From Vulcanimicrobiota bacterium (lineage in GTDB: Bacteria > Eremiobacterota > Eremiobacteria > Baltobacterales > Baltobacteraceae), in the NCBI GenBank assembly GCA_030042755.1, contig JASHZC010000197.1, forward strand, positions 1 through 6,236: a DNA stretch of 6,236 bases, in the 5' to 3' direction. The notes beneath the pieces were generated by a model, which was not told the DNA's origin, searched no databases, and saw nothing but the letters and a program-made list of their open reading frames with translations. A program made the translations under genes and the position numbers. Of this stretch, positions 5,937-6,236 are shown piece after piece (the first letter of the stretch is position 1; the number at the start of each line of letters is the position of its first letter).

Positions 5937-6236
5937 TTACAGGGTCTTCACATATTCGGCGATATCGGCGACGTCACGTTCCGAAAGCGTTCCGGGATAG
6001 AGTTTTGGCATCGGCGGATCGGGAGCTTCGATCGCTTGTACGATCTCCGCGAGCGACTTGCGGTGCCCTTCACCGGTGAGAGGTCGACCGATTCTCATCT
6101 CGCCCGCCGACGATCCGTGGCAAACAAGGCAATTCTTCTCAAAGAGTTCGGCTCCACGGCTGCGAGCGAGCTGTGCTTGCGTCCGCTCCCGATGCGAACA
6201 CCCGGCGACTGGGAATAGCCCGATAAGAATCGCGAG
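5937..6236 (-). CDS. Lipoprotein c-type cytochrome, monohaem (5' end outside window)
   Basis: The last 99 residues of a small class I cytochrome c, an electron carrier on the outer face of a membrane. The frame is open to the window edge and enters in a hydrophobic signal segment (LAILIGLFPVAGC). It ends in a lipobox V-A-G-C with the Cys codon at 6198..6200, so the mature protein should be lipid-anchored by that Cys. Only a short N-terminal piece is missing. The haem site CLVCH is at 6117..6131. The expected distal Met ligand is in PPMPKLYPG (Met codon 6009..6011), followed by the closing helix LSERDVADIAEYVKTL typical of the fold. The TAA at 5939..5937 is 3 nt before the photolyase ATG, making this the upstream gene of that cluster in view. 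The redox partner is unknown. Confidence 0.88.
   Translation of the reverse strand, partial: LAILIGLFPVAGCSHRERTQAQLARSRGAELFEKNCLVCHGSSAGEMRIGRPLTGEGHRKSLAEIVQAIEAPDPPMPKLYPGTLSERDVADIAEYVKTL

Noticed and set aside
5556..6218. 220-codon right-pointing frame opposite the photolyase and cytochrome genes
   Set aside because: Antisense to two clearly recognised proteins; long frames opposite GC-rich genes are expected, and the translation is Arg/Ser-rich without motifs.

Overview
The window holds four complete genes and one partial gene in two left-pointing clusters, two further complete left-pointing genes, and one right-pointing gene between them. The bases are GC-rich (lines I counted by hand range from about 52 to 70 percent). 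The genes suggest a flagellated bacterium, probably diderm: proximal-rod proteins FlgB and FlgC, the rod/MS-ring adaptor FliE, an MsbA-like ABC exporter, a lipoprotein c-type cytochrome and a flavin photolyase homologue. The mix is compatible with a soil or environmental lineage such as Eremiobacterota, but that is a guess; nothing here fixes the taxon.

Left cluster (minus strand, 3315 down to 206): ABC exporter, then flgB, flgC, fliE. Gaps are 19 nt, a 1-nt TAATG overlap and 14 nt, so this looks like one operon. After fliE come 205 gene-free bases at the window edge that are full of inverted repeats. The largest is a branched stem (40..130) followed on the minus strand by six T. It is a complex terminator or an unrecognised structured RNA, and it separates fliE from whatever follows (commonly fliF).

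Middle: the right-pointing gene at 3416..4000 encodes a small membrane protein with a Cys/His-rich B-box-like zinc module fused to a DUF4870-like membrane domain. It diverges from the ABC exporter across about 100 bp (3316..3415) that should hold both promoters. It ends convergently, 22 bp from the right cluster.

Right cluster (minus strand, window edge down to 4023): a lipoprotein monohaem cytochrome c (start outside the window), a 472-residue photolyase/cryptochrome-family protein, and an unrecognised 157-residue secreted protein. Gaps are 3 and 18 nt, again operon-like. The photolyase keeps the electron-transfer tryptophan triad, but by alignment from memory it has lost most residues known to contact the DNA lesion and the flavin N5 position in E. 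coli PhrB. I consider this and the structured element after fliE the two most interesting points. No mobile element, CRISPR array, rRNA or tRNA was seen.
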